60,000 bases of DNA from Antedon mediterranea (lineage: Eukaryota > Echinodermata > Crinoidea > Comatulida > Antedonidae). The stretch lies in contig NC_092678.1 in the NCBI RefSeq assembly GCF_964355755.1, forward strand, positions 14,110,922 through 14,170,921, in the 5' to 3' direction. Numbering within the stretch: the first letter of the stretch is position 1; every line of letters starts with the position of its first letter. A model generated the notes under the pieces. It saw nothing but the letters and a program-made list of their open reading frames with translations. It had not been told where the DNA came from and searched no databases. This document shows, in pieces, positions 34,026 through 44,735 of this stretch. Both the position numbers and the translations under genes were made by a program.

Positions 34026-34848
34026 GAAATCTGAAATTCATAGATGTTACGCTCGTCATAATGGCGCTAATACCGTGGACATGAACTATCTGATAGAAAA
34101 ACGTAAACAAATCTCACAAGAAGATGTCAGTGCCGAAGTTTTCGAATATCTATCGGCTGCCTTGCATTGGAATCTCGTCAATTTTTGGGAGATTAGCGGT
34201 TACGATCCGAGACAGTTGAACCTTCATCGTGAGTTACAACGATTGAGAAGTAGTATGTGGGAAATAAGGGGACGTAACACGGCTGCCGATGTTATACGTC
34301 GTTTTCTTCGTATCCGAGAGTCCTATCAAGATTACCAAACGTCTTCGTTGTCCCTCTACTTTGGATACGGCAATTCGGACGTGTTGGACGCACTAAAGAA
34401 CGTTTTCTATGCCATGCATGAATACGACGACGTACAAACATTTCAGCAATGTAACGAGCAACGAAAATTCTCATCGATGGAGGAGCAACAGAATTTGTTG
34501 AATCGACACGTCGCTTATTCGTTTCAGACTCTGCTCTATAACGGCGACTGGACTCATGAGTGTAAAGAACGAGAACAAGGAGAAGTGTTAGATTTTCACG
34601 CCGACATCGATGCTTTCCGAAATGAGATATGGACTTCCAGAAATCAATCGGACGTATACAATTACGTCCGATCGTTTTTTATATTACGACAACGTTATCA
34701 GTCGTCGAATAAACAAGGATTCTTTGGACACGGTCAGACGGATGCTATCGAATGTTTGCGCAATGTTCTATGGAATGTATACAATACTGTAAACGTACAT
34801 GGACGTCGTCGACGTAATCTTCTTCGTCCTCGTCATTGTCAGAAATAA
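34024..34848 (+). CDS. Helical protein with an internal duplication
   Basis: A 274-aa protein from ATG 34024. Residues about 36-137 and 163-258 are two copies of one unit: compare LYFGYGNSDVLDALKNVFYA with GFFGHGQTDAIECLRNVLWN, each preceded by a V-x-x-F-x-x-[IL]R-x-x-Y helix. Rich in aromatic residues, with no signal or TM. A short basic tail ends it. AATAAA follows the stop. No known family recognised. Confidence 0.7.
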   Translation: MKSEIHRCYARHNGANTVDMNYLIEKRKQISQEDVSAEVFEYLSAALHWNLVNFWEISGYDPRQLNLHRELQRLRSSMWEIRGRNTAADVIRRFLRIRESYQDYQTSSLSLYFGYGNSDVLDALKNVFYAMHEYDDVQTFQQCNEQRKFSSMEEQQNLLNRHVAYSFQTLLYNGDWTHECKEREQGEVLDFHADIDAFRNEIWTSRNQSDVYNYVRSFFILRQRYQSSNKQGFFGHGQTDAIECLRNVLWNVYNTVNVHGRRRRNLLRPRHCQK

Positions 34849-34874
34849 ATAAAAAAAGAAAACAACAATATAGG

Positions 34875-35312
34875 CTATGTTTGATTTATTCTTTTATAAA
34901 ATCGGCACGATTTCTGTCTTTTTTCGTATTGTGATCGTTTAGATTTTACAAAATGTTCAGATAATTTCGTGTCGGTAAATTTAATTAATCTCCATATCTT
35001 ATGTACTAGTCTATTGTATTCGCTAATTTTGTCCTTTTTCTTATTCCTCCTCTTATTCTTCTTCTTCTTCTTCTTCTTCTTCTTCTTCTTCTTCTTCTTC
35101 ATAATCATGCTATATTTCAGCATATCCAACAAGTTCATCAAGTCAAATTTAAACGATCTTCGAAACGCCTGCAATTGTTCACGGTTTGACTGTATTTCCA
35201 TGACTCTGGAAAATGATTGAAGCAAGTGAAATATCTCTACACCGTACCGTAAAGCTTCGTCAAACAACTCCATTCGTCTTTCACGAAGCCAAGCGTATTG
35301 CCGATCAGACAT
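34875..35312 (-). CDS. Small basic helical protein with Lys run
   Basis: A 145-aa protein from ATG 35312 (MSDRQYAWLRERRMELFDEA). An N-terminal helical segment is followed by a Lys run of about 14 residues (from a CTT/AAG repeat) and a basic helical tail. Likely nuclear. It starts 9 nt upstream of the end of the adjacent gene. Confidence 0.6.
   Translation of the reverse strand: MSDRQYAWLRERRMELFDEALRYGVEIFHLLQSFSRVMEIQSNREQLQAFRRSFKFDLMNLLDMLKYSMIMKKKKKKKKKKKKKKNKRRNKKKDKISEYNRLVHKIWRLIKFTDTKLSEHFVKSKRSQYEKRQKSCRFYKRINQT
35057..35100. repeat. (CTT)n trinucleotide microsatellite
   Basis: About fourteen CTT units; they encode poly-Lys on the minus strand. Confidence 0.95.
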
Positions 35313-35320
35313 TCTTGTGT

Positions 35321-36580
35321 TTACACGCAATATGTTTTAAAATGCAAATGTTCGTTGTAACAGTCACGTATCGACGACGTCGTTTCTACTTTACGTTTTC
35401 TCGGCACCTTGACACGCGAACACACTGAAGACTGAATCGATAATGTTCGATTGTTTATGTCGTACAATATTTCTTCCATACGATATCTGTACTCACGTTT
35501 CCACCTTTCGATCACTTCTACGTCTTTCAATCTGTTAGCAATCGACAGTGCCAACGTTTCGATATCCATCATTCCACGTTCACCGTCTCTTGTTAGATAA
35601 CACGAACACAGCAACATCTCAGTCTTTTCTCTCTGATAGACATGCATTACTTCGTTGACTTTCACACGTCCAATTTCACCATCACTCAAGCACAATTTAT
35701 AACCTTTTCGGTAACATCGAGGATGACAATAGTATACATCCACCCAAATCGAGTTTGTCTCTGGAAGAGGTACAATTTTCGGTTGAAATCTGCTATGTGT
35801 ACATGGATATTTGCAAATCACAAACGATTTAATCAGTCGAGGAGAAGGTGAACGTAGCTGGTACACGGCGTGAATCGTATTCTCGAGTAGTGTAATCAAA
35901 CGCAAATGCGTTCCCGTACCTTCCCAGACAAATACTGTTTGACAGTACACTACTATCGCGTACACATTATTCTCTGTTGCGTCTTCGGTTATGATCTTCC
36001 ACCAAAGCAGCTTGCATTCCATGTCTCCACTCCTCTGTATATTCCATCCAAACAACCGTTTACCGTTTACACTAGCCGAGATTGTATGCGAATTCATTTC
36101 CATTTCGATACGATTATCAGTAGTATTGGAGGCAAACAACATCGGCTCACAATAAGACATCAAACTGTTGGTGTAGTCGATAATCATTTCCGTACACGCG
36201 GAAAGATGTTTAGCGAACGTGTTGACGTTCAACACGTCAAAATCATTGACGTATCCAAGCACTACACGTTCCACCTGAGCGTAAAGGGCCGTGTACAGTC
36301 GATTGCAAAGTAACATGTACGAAGAAAGTATCATCGCGTCAACGTACATGGCGGCGTCGCTGTACGCCAATTCCAGTTTACCGTCGCTCTCGATGAACAT
36401 GAAAAGCCGTTCGGTTACATGCATCGAGACTGGTACTTTGATACTCATTATTGCAGTTCGACGAAATCTGTTCCAACCATTTACCATCCCGCATAGCTCA
36501 GTCCATTGTAATAGACTCTGTTCTGGCGTAAACAATTGACATTCATCATCTTCTGACTTTACGTTGATGATGAAAGCCAT
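35321..36580 (-). CDS. Paralogous-family protein A
   Basis: A 419-aa protein from ATG 36580 (MAFIINVKSEDDECQLF). It aligns by eye over most of its length with the interrupted gene at 39567-40799: CKLLWWKIITED matches CEVIWFKILNGD, and RKGYKLCLSDGE matches KKGYTLWLDEAR, with shared Cys positions between. The middle is beta-rich and the C-terminal 100 residues helical. Function unknown; several paralogues in one stretch point to an adaptive gene family. Confidence 0.7.
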   Translation of the reverse strand: MAFIINVKSEDDECQLFTPEQSLLQWTELCGMVNGWNRFRRTAIMSIKVPVSMHVTERLFMFIESDGKLELAYSDAAMYVDAMILSSYMLLCNRLYTALYAQVERVVLGYVNDFDVLNVNTFAKHLSACTEMIIDYTNSLMSYCEPMLFASNTTDNRIEMEMNSHTISASVNGKRLFGWNIQRSGDMECKLLWWKIITEDATENNVYAIVVYCQTVFVWEGTGTHLRLITLLENTIHAVYQLRSPSPRLIKSFVICKYPCTHSRFQPKIVPLPETNSIWVDVYYCHPRCYRKGYKLCLSDGEIGRVKVNEVMHVYQREKTEMLLCSCYLTRDGERGMMDIETLALSIANRLKDVEVIERWKREYRYRMEEILYDINNRTLSIQSSVCSRVKVPRKRKVETTSSIRDCYNEHLHFKTYCV

Positions 36581-36630
36581 GATTTGAACCAAAATTCATA
36601 AACATATTTGTATTTATATAATACTTTGTT

Positions 36631-36674
36631 TGTGTGTGGGTGTGTGTGTGGGTGTGTGTGTGTGCGCGCGCGCA
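36631..36674. repeat. (TG)n/(CG)n leader tract
   Basis: A GTGTGTGGG tract passing into GCGCGCGC and ending about 16 nt before ATG 36690. It is strongly alternating purine-pyrimidine, so it has Z-DNA potential. Confidence 0.9.
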
Positions 36675-36689
36675 GGCAACTACGGGACA

Positions 36690-38208
36690 ATGTTTCGACT
36701 TTGCCTGATTACTCTACTTTGTAGTGCTACTACACGCGGTACGTTGACAATGGACAGAGAGTACGTGGTTGCAAGACCATACACGTCGTTCGAATTGAGA
36801 TGCACAACGGACAGCAGAAGAGCTTCTCACATACGATGGAATCTACCGAAGCGTGACGTGGGTATGGTTATCGCCCACATCACGTTGGACATGACATCAA
36901 GTATGCTGAAGGTAATGGCCATGACAAAGGATGCCACTGGAACGTACTCGTGTTACATCGATGAATACAATCGATCGCGTAGAACGTGGACACGAACGCA
37001 AAAAGATGCTGTCGTACAAGTCGTCGACGCGTACATCATGCAACCTCGAGAAGTCGCCACCATCACCATTTCGTCCGGTTCTCGAAACTTTTCAAGCATT
37101 CAAGTGTTACGCAATAGCCAAAGGGTTACGTCCGAACCGTCTTCTTCTATGTTCGAGACGAGTTATTCACTGGCAATAGCGTCTACAGACAGAAATGTAA
37201 TTATTGATCAAGTACGCATCTGTGGATACGATACGATATCAGTGAGGAAGGTTCGATCATGGCCATACGACAGCCTATGTGCACTTTTAGAAACAAAATA
37301 TTCTGTGTGTTGCATCGTTCCGGATGATCCGTGTAGAAGGGAGGTACCGGCTCGAATTGCAACGATAACGGTGGACGCCGAAACCGTGGCCATCGGACAA
37401 ACGTTGAATCTACTATGTCAGTTTCCGAGAGAAACTTTAGTGACGTGGATGATACCCGATCCGAAACGTCACGGTACCATGAGAGGTGAACAGTGTAGAA
37501 CAAACAAAACACATTCGCTTCTACTGGAACAGATCACGGTTCGCGATCAAGGCTTGTACTCGTGCATAGGATCCAGTGATTATGAATCGATATCTGTACA
37601 CGTTCGAGTGGTAAACACAATAGAAGAACAGGTGAAACCGTCGTCGTCGTCGTTGACTATCGGAAACGTGTGTGCAACGACATTGACAGAAGAATTTGGT
37701 ACCATTAAGAGAATGCCGGCGATACTGTCACCCGCGATACAAATTGTAAAACCGAAAGGAATGATACTTTTACGTTGCACCACGTCCACGTCCTCAAATA
37801 ATGTTCTGTGGATACGGAACGGAAAGCAAATTGAACATTCAAGAGCGATAGAGGCGTCTTGTAACAACTATCACGAGCATACACTGACAATTATCGATGC
37901 CAATCGCTGGGATACGGGAGGTTACGAGTGTATTGTTAACAAAACATATTGGGGTAGGGCACACGTGCAGGTTTTAAACGAACCATCTAACCCATCTCTT
38001 TTCATCGATCATTTGGTCGACGTGTGTAAAGACTCGAATCCGTGGCAGAATACAGGTCCGAAGCAGGTGGATTCAAACAGTTTGCGTTACTGTTATTATT
38101 TCAACAAAAGAAACGTGAATTTCAATCGACCGGGAACGTGTTACGATGACGGCATGTGTGTAGTGAACATTAAAGACAGATGCGATCATCCGTCACATAT
38201 TCTCGATT

Positions 38209-38242
<34 letters not shown>

Positions 38243-39116
38243 CGCGACTCATCCATGCAATCGGGACGCATCAACGATAGGCTCGATTGTAATGTCTAGT
38301 CTACATCCGGTACTTGGAGAGTCAGTAACTTTCAATTTTTACTACGAGTCAGTCATTGCAAAACTGTACAATCTAACTGTAAAATACTTTACAACACAAG
38401 AAAATGACAAAGTACTCGTAAACGATAACTTACTAACGATTAGACATTGCGCTCGAGGCAGAATGGTTACGGTCCGCGTAAACACAAACTATCAAGAATT
38501 TTACGATGTCACGACCGATTATTTGTTTCTTCAAGTAATCTTCTCCGCTAAAAATCTTACCATCTCAAAAGAATTAAAATTGCATAAACAAGACAATGCA
38601 CCGACCTTTGTCGCCACTGAATTGTGCGCATATAAATTGCCTGTATTATGGCATACTGTTGACCATATTGATATCATTTCGTACAATATGCCATCGCGCC
38701 TTTCCATCGAGAACATATCGAGTGTACAGCTACTCACCTACAGCGAACAATGGAACGTCACAGGTACGTCAAACATCCTGTATCTCATCGGTGTACCAAG
38801 TACAGCCAAAGTTGAATGGAAAATCAATGGCGAGAGAATGCGATTGCTTGTTGACGAATGTAACGTCAACATCGAATCACACGTGTACCACGATCATCGG
38901 GTTATTCGCATCTCCTCTAATCATCATCATCATCATCATCATTTAAACGTAACGGCAGTCGTCAAAGACAAGTCTAGTTTAGCGTTTGTCGGTAGAATGG
39001 TTAATGTTGCATTCAAACAACCGATGAAGCCCATAGTATCCGTTCACTACTATCATAGCAATAAATATTACGGCATACCGACCGATAGAGTGTATTATTT
39101 ATCAAACGAGATATAA
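36690..39116 (+). CDS. Secreted multi-Ig glycoprotein
   Basis: An 808-aa protein from ATG 36690, with a signal peptide MFRLCLITLLCSATTRG. Three Ig domains are clear from Cys-Trp-Cys spacing and the D-x-G-x-Y-x-C signature: C38/W50/C88, C243/W253/C292 and C363/W374/C414. The C-terminal half has further beta-rich repeats, an Asp run (about 510-522), a His run and many sequons. No TM helix is seen at the C-terminus (ends YYLSNEI), so it is probably secreted or held by partners. Inferred role: ligand or receptor decoy at the host surface. AATAAA follows the stop. Confidence 0.85.
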
Positions 39117-39155
39117 CAATAAAGAAAACAACACAAACTAGTTTGTATATTCATT

Positions 39156-39500
39156 TTATTTCATATGGTCTACAAGTCGTTGGTTCCAATAGGAAAGACA
39201 ACGATCTTTGAACATGACAACATCATTTTGCGGTCCATTGTATCCGATAATCTTAAGAAAATCTACAAACATGTTGAAAACGTGTACGTGATCAACATCT
39301 TCATCGTTTACGTGCAGTGTTGCCATCACAAACGGTGACTCAAACAGTCCGTAAAAATATTGCATTGTCTGCCGAAATTGAACGATTCCTTTTATACTTT
39401 CACCGTTGTAGTTGCATAAGTAGCGCGTTCCACAAAACGATTCCGACAACAGCATATGCTTGTCCGAGTTCAATACGACCGCAAACAGATAACACTTCAT
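39156..39500 (-). CDS. Small hypothetical protein
   Basis: A 114-aa protein from ATG 39500. Mixed alpha/beta with no signal or TM. It converges on the Ig glycoprotein with 39 nt between stops and AATAAA-type signals on both strands in the gap. Confidence 0.55.
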   Translation of the reverse strand: MKCYLFAVVLNSDKHMLLSESFCGTRYLCNYNGESIKGIVQFRQTMQYFYGLFESPFVMATLHVNDEDVDHVHVFNMFVDFLKIIGYNGPQNDVVMFKDRCLSYWNQRLVDHMK

Positions 39501-39566
39501 ACTACGATAACGATTGTTATAATTATATGTTTTTGTTTTGTCTTCTCGTAGGCCACGTCAAGCGTA

Positions 39567-40799
39567 CTAGAAAAAACAATCTGGTATGTTTTCTTTTTCC
39601 TCGTCAATTGCTTTCGCGACAAGTTCACTAAAAATGTCTTCAATACGTATCTGCCGAATCGGTTTGTAAGTGAACGAATGGACTGGTATGTGAAACTGAC
39701 ACTCTCTTTCCGCGTTTATGGCATCGTCTGACAATAGGGATTTTTCAATTGAATCTATTCTCTTGTCCAATTCCATCTGCGTAGACTTGACACGTTGCTC
39801 AAAGTTTGATTTCCATTCGTGAACGTGATGTTCAGACACTTGTTCGGCCATAACAGACGCTATGTTCCGAAGACGCTCGTCATATATAGTTTTGTCATAC
39901 ATGTTCGATTCGATCAAATTTCTTCGTTCAATCAACCTCTTCAACTCTACATCTTCCCAGTCGGAACGTGGACGTTCAACTCTCGCCTCATCCAGCCACA
40001 GTGTGTATCCTTTCTTTGTTGTCTGTTGACAATCTGCGTTGCATGTGCCATACTTAATCCGTACCGAATTGGAGTGTTTACAGGTAAATATTTCGGGTTT
40101 TGATGATCCGCATACCATTTCACGTTCACAAACCTGATCAATGTGTAAAACTTTTGGATATTTACCGAGTTCCAATAGCACGTGGTATAATATCACATCT
40201 TTGGCATTTTTATTAAAAGTAAAACGGACGGTTGACAATAAATACAGCCGTTTCATTGTCTCGTCTCCGTTCAAAATCTTAAACCATATTACTTCGCAAT
40301 TACTTGCATCGGGTCTAAGCAACTTTCCATCCATTTTCGAAAGGCTCTGAATAAGTTGGTCGTATACTATCGTCTCATCTGTGTCGTTGAAAGTTTTCGT
40401 CAGTAGCTGCTTTAGATTGTCATTGAATAGAAACGGTTGGCATGGTGCGAGAACCTGTAACCAATATACACCCTGGATTTTTTCCGAATCGTAATGCTTC
40501 ATGAAACGATCGGCAAAACGGTTCAAATCGAGTATTGCATGTTCACAACGGAGCATACGCAACTTCGATTCTACTACCGTTCAAAAGTCATCGGTAATCG
40601 TTGGTTTTATGCGCGTGTTGAGCAATATTAAGTCAGCATAATCGCCAATGTCCTTTAATTTCAAATCGAAATCACCGCCGTTCAACAAGTAGGAAACAAA
40701 CCTGCTGATTATGTCTGGAGTGATGGATTCCGATAATATGTCTCTCACGTAGACTGTGAAATCAATTTTCAGATTAGGATGTATGAACGAAGTAGACAT
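39567..40799 (-). pseudogene. Paralogous-family protein B, interrupted by in-frame TGA
   Basis: From ATG 40799 the frame runs 72 codons to TGA (40583-40581) and continues in the same frame to 39567. Its first part aligns with the N-terminal third of the intact paralogue (35321-36580), with the similarity passing across the stop. The TGA therefore breaks one gene of about 410 codons rather than separating two. The downstream part has no ATG near its start. The C-terminal 100 residues are helical. Confidence 0.65.
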
Positions 40800-40839
40800 G
40801 ATATCGAAATGACAGTCAAAGTGAAATTGTTTGTGCTAT

Positions 40840-41733
40840 TTATTCGTTTTTCTCTAAACAGTCTTTTACAAACGTTGAAAAACTACCGATTATACTCCGT
40901 TTAATCTTATGTTCAACAGAACCACGAAATGCAGACGCTGAATGCATTCGTTTGTACTCGCCTCCGCCGGGAAAACATCTAGGTGGAATGCCAAACATTT
41001 TACATAGCCCATGGCCCCATTTCATACGTCTGCCACTGTCCAAAGACAGAAAGCGTACACTTCCTCGGTTCGTGTGCAACGTTTGCGAGTACCGTTTACC
41101 GATCGCAAACGGTGCAATTATTGCATAATATAAACTACCGTCATCGGCAAATAACTGTACAGTGCCCGGTACAATTGTCTTGTCCGGCGTGTACAGACAA
41201 ACGCACGCCATAAGCACCCAAACGCTGTCTTCGGTCCAGGTAATCAATGGAACCGGCAGATCAGACGGTGAGGCGTCCAGAAAATCGGCGACACGAGCGT
41301 TGTTTCTCGGCTGATGCGGTACGGTCATGTAAACGTTCTCTCGACCGACTTGTTTCAGTCTTTGAATAACTTCACTCTCATTCAATCCGGCCATCAGCGT
41401 GTTTTCTACGTGTGAAACAAGCAGACCGCTACCCTCTCTCGGAGAACACACTTTAAAGTACATTTCGTCCTCTTCATAATCCGATTGTTGTATACTGCAA
41501 CGACGACATGCAATCAGCGTGGGTACGTCATTTGCTCGCCTGTTTTGGTTTGCAGACATAAAAAGTGCCATCAATTCCAACGATTCTAACACGGATCTTT
41601 TTCCTTCTTCGTATAACTTTTTTAGAGGCTCCACGTTGCCTATTACGTCTACTATCGGTTCCTGTAGTCCCACCATTCTGGGAAGGTTCCTCATCAGCTG
41701 TCGATACATTACCTCCTCCTCCAAGCCGTCCAT
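40840..41733 (-). CDS. Possible third member of the paralogous family
   Basis: A 297-aa protein from ATG 41733 (MDGLEEEVMYRQLMRN). The C-terminal half has a W-x-x-D-S-V-W-V-L beta segment and SLYYAIIAPF reminiscent of the central part of the family proteins, but the similarity is weak. C-x2-C (CRRC) in the middle. The frame is open upstream to 41778 without ATG. Confidence 0.6.
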   Translation of the reverse strand: MDGLEEEVMYRQLMRNLPRMVGLQEPIVDVIGNVEPLKKLYEEGKRSVLESLELMALFMSANQNRRANDVPTLIACRRCSIQQSDYEEDEMYFKVCSPREGSGLLVSHVENTLMAGLNESEVIQRLKQVGRENVYMTVPHQPRNNARVADFLDASPSDLPVPLITWTEDSVWVLMACVCLYTPDKTIVPGTVQLFADDGSLYYAIIAPFAIGKRYSQTLHTNRGSVRFLSLDSGRRMKWGHGLCKMFGIPPRCFPGGGEYKRMHSASAFRGSVEHKIKRSIIGSFSTFVKDCLEKNE

Positions 41734-41818
41734 TACTCGCTGGTCGTTGTGGTGTCGACAGTTTGACGTGCCTAACAAAGTAAGAAAACATCGTTATTAG
41801 TGTCTATATTTGAATCAA

Positions 41819-42742
41819 ATGATGTTGATGATGATGATGATGATGAAGACGATGGAAAGTATCAAAGAACCGTCGCTCGAAGGACCTAATCGAGCATTCT
41901 ATGTCGATCAAGCGTATCTGAGTGCCAACTTTGAAAGGGGCTCGAACGACGTACGTGGAAAACTATATCCTCCATCGGACAATACATTGATTCAATCCGG
42001 ACAGGTATTACTGGGAATATACAGTTTGACATATAATCAAACTGGATTCGTTCCGGGTCCGAACGGCATAGAAACGCCACATCACAAAGACGTAGACGAT
42101 GCGGAAAGACAGCGTCTGATTAAGGAGAGTGACATGAAGAAATACATGGTACTGGGAGTCGCCGGTACAGAGCTTACAGACTGGCCGTCCAATAAACTAT
42201 TTTCCGTTATCACTCAATCTACCGACTGCAAGTATATCAACACCGGCTCTCGCACAATACTCGACGGACAAATAGTTTGCGTTCGATATCCAACGCAGAG
42301 TGAATGCGACGAGCACATGGCCAGATATAGAACATTAAAATGGGTCACGTACGGTCTAAATCCGTCATCGGATTCGTCGCGAATTGACAGTATGCTCAGA
42401 TACATGGCACTGAACAAAGGTACAGCAGAGGCAGCAAACAACGCACAGTTTGAGATGGCCAGAATGTCTGTTATTGCAATCTGTAAACATGTTAACAAGT
42501 TTCAAAAAAATAGGCTGATTCCTGATGATGCACATTGGCCGGAAAACGGTTACTTGGGCGAAGACGTTGCCGAAGTTTTCACCAACGATCAATCGAAAGA
42601 TGATCTTGCCGATATGATGGGTCATATGTTACGTGTTGGAGACATTGCAACAAGCAAGTTTGGCATGGCCGTGTTAGGATTCGCGTGCGGAGACACGAAA
42701 CCTTGGCAATCTGGCCGAATAATATTGCAAACAAACGTTTAA
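41819..42742 (+). CDS. Candidate capsid triplex/structural protein
   Basis: A 307-aa protein; the exact start is one of several Met in an ATG-rich repeat at 41819-41850. It is a soluble alpha/beta protein with SGQVLLGIYSLTYNQTGF, GTELTDWPSNKLFS and DGQIVCVRYPT segments and no TM. It directly precedes the capsid protein candidate on the same strand with 66 nt between, so a capsid role is inferred from position and character only. Confidence 0.55.
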   Translation: MMLMMMMMMKTMESIKEPSLEGPNRAFYVDQAYLSANFERGSNDVRGKLYPPSDNTLIQSGQVLLGIYSLTYNQTGFVPGPNGIETPHHKDVDDAERQRLIKESDMKKYMVLGVAGTELTDWPSNKLFSVITQSTDCKYINTGSRTILDGQIVCVRYPTQSECDEHMARYRTLKWVTYGLNPSSDSSRIDSMLRYMALNKGTAEAANNAQFEMARMSVIAICKHVNKFQKNRLIPDDAHWPENGYLGEDVAEVFTNDQSKDDLADMMGHMLRVGDIATSKFGMAVLGFACGDTKPWQSGRIILQTNV

Positions 42743-42765
42743 ATACCATTAACATCTTTGTGTCA

Positions 42766-42788
42766 TCTGTGTGTGTGTGTGTGTGTGT
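42766..42788. repeat. (TG)n leader tract
   Basis: TG tract followed by GAC/GAT repeats, 21 nt before ATG 42809. Confidence 0.9.
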
Positions 42789-42808
42789 TTACGACGACGA
42801 CGACGACG

Positions 42809-44701
42809 ATGATGATGGACACAAAGTACACGATCGCACCGTTTCTCGGTCGTGCTTGCGTAGATCTCAGAGATGTGGTCAACAATGACAATCTATACCC
42901 GATCGATGAGATGCAAGCCATCAGCGGTCATCCTGACTATGTTGGATACTCGGACAGAGGAGCGGCCGTGACTGACCGAGATGTATGTTTGATGAAGGAT
43001 TTACGATTGAAAACGAGAATTTTGATGAATTCCATGTGCACCGAAGATCCAAACGATCATTCGCTATGGCTATGTCCGCGAGTCATATACAGGGGATTGT
43101 CCACGTTCAGTATAACGACAAAAGTGGCAGAGGCCGTGGTGTTGGATCGATGCACCGCAGCATCGGACGTGTCGGCGCTGCGTACCAGAACCAGCTGTAG
43201 ACAGTACAGCGGCAACATGAGAGGAGGTGCAATAGTCATTTCGGCCGAAGCGATACAGCGCAGCACCGACGAGGCCCTACACAAGCTGTTTATGCTAAAA
43301 GAACGACAACTGAGCGCTTCAATGGATGTAACACAAAAACATGACATGTTCAGTAGCATGATGATGGCGCCAACCATAACGTTTGCGGAATTGTGTAACG
43401 TTCAGAACGATCGAATGAGCAAATCGGACATGTTTTACAAGCGTTTTCGACAGGACAAGGACGAATTCATGTCTTTCAATCTTCGACGAACCGGTCCACT
43501 GGCCACCTTCATCGATCTGGACAAGTCGTTGAGATTCGGAAACACGTCTACCATGTGCACACCACCCGACACCATCATCGTACATCCGGCGCTGATGAGT
43601 GAATTGCCTTTGAAAAATGCCACTCATCGCCCTACACGACAAGTCTTCTATCGTTGCACGAAAGATCAAAAAGAACTCGACGAATCGGACATCAAAGTGT
43701 TGACGGGTGCCGAATGTCAGGCACCAGCTCCGAACAAAACGATGCTCGTCAACGGTTCCGAACGATATGTCATGTCAATGCCAAATGCTTCCATCGACGA
43801 CGACGGCTGTCGAAGTAACCTCTCCGAAACGACGGCAAGTTTCAAGAGTTACGTCCTCTCGGGACTGATCCCGTTAAGCCGCGGTCGATCAAGACCCCCG
43901 GACTTTGAACGCATCACGAACGTTCCGTGGAACGAGATTCGAGTCACCGATCTAGACAAGGGCATAGACGGTACCATTCGACTGTGTGAGGTAATGGAAC
44001 GAAGTGGATACTATTCACCCGAAACCTATCAAACATCTCGATACCAACGCATGTTCACCGATACGCCCGCACTGTGTCGCGTCCGAAACCAGATGACGGC
44101 GGCAATGTTTGATCGAGACTGTCTGCAGGAACAGAATCTGAGTAATCGATCGTGTCTGCTTCGACCCAGTCGGAAGGTTTTCTACAATCCGATCGAGAAA
44201 AAGTTTATGCCGGCCATCACGTACGGACACAGTGAGCTTCCCGAATCACCGGTTGAAGGTGGTGACGTGACAGCCGGCATGACGTTGATGGCAAAGTTTT
44301 TCTCGTCCGAAGATAAATTTGATAAACTCTACGAATGTGGCTTTCAGTATCTGCGCAACTGTTTGGCGTTGAAATGGGACGCGCAAACGTGCTTATCGTT
44401 GAGGAAAATGGACGAAGATCCGCTAACAATCGATGAAACGCTAAAACACGACGTTGAAAAAAACGATGGATTGACGCATTTCGTTAGACATCGATATCTC
44501 ACGCGCATTCATGACATTTTCCAAACTCAAGCCAAAGAAGATAAACGCATATTGGAGACGTGCATTGCCATCGAAAGTGCGCTTTCCATCACTGACCGAC
44601 TGCACGAGATGATTATGTCGTTGACAAAGAAATGTCCAAACTACACGCATTCTTGGTTTTTCTCCAAAGCCGCGCAAGTTTCATGCCGAAGAAATGCTGC
44701 T

Positions 44702-44735
<34 letters not shown>

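Noticed and set aside
35057-35100. CTT tract considered as a CRISPR-like or regulatory array
   Set aside because: Plain trinucleotide microsatellite without spacers, coding for Lys.
41528-41791. Minus-strand 87-aa ORF with an ATG
   Set aside because: Overlaps the 40840-41733 gene in another frame and is Arg/Gly-rich shadow sequence.
43057-43377. Minus-strand 106-aa ORF and similar frames across 42.8-46 kb
   Set aside because: Shadows of the large capsid candidate gene.
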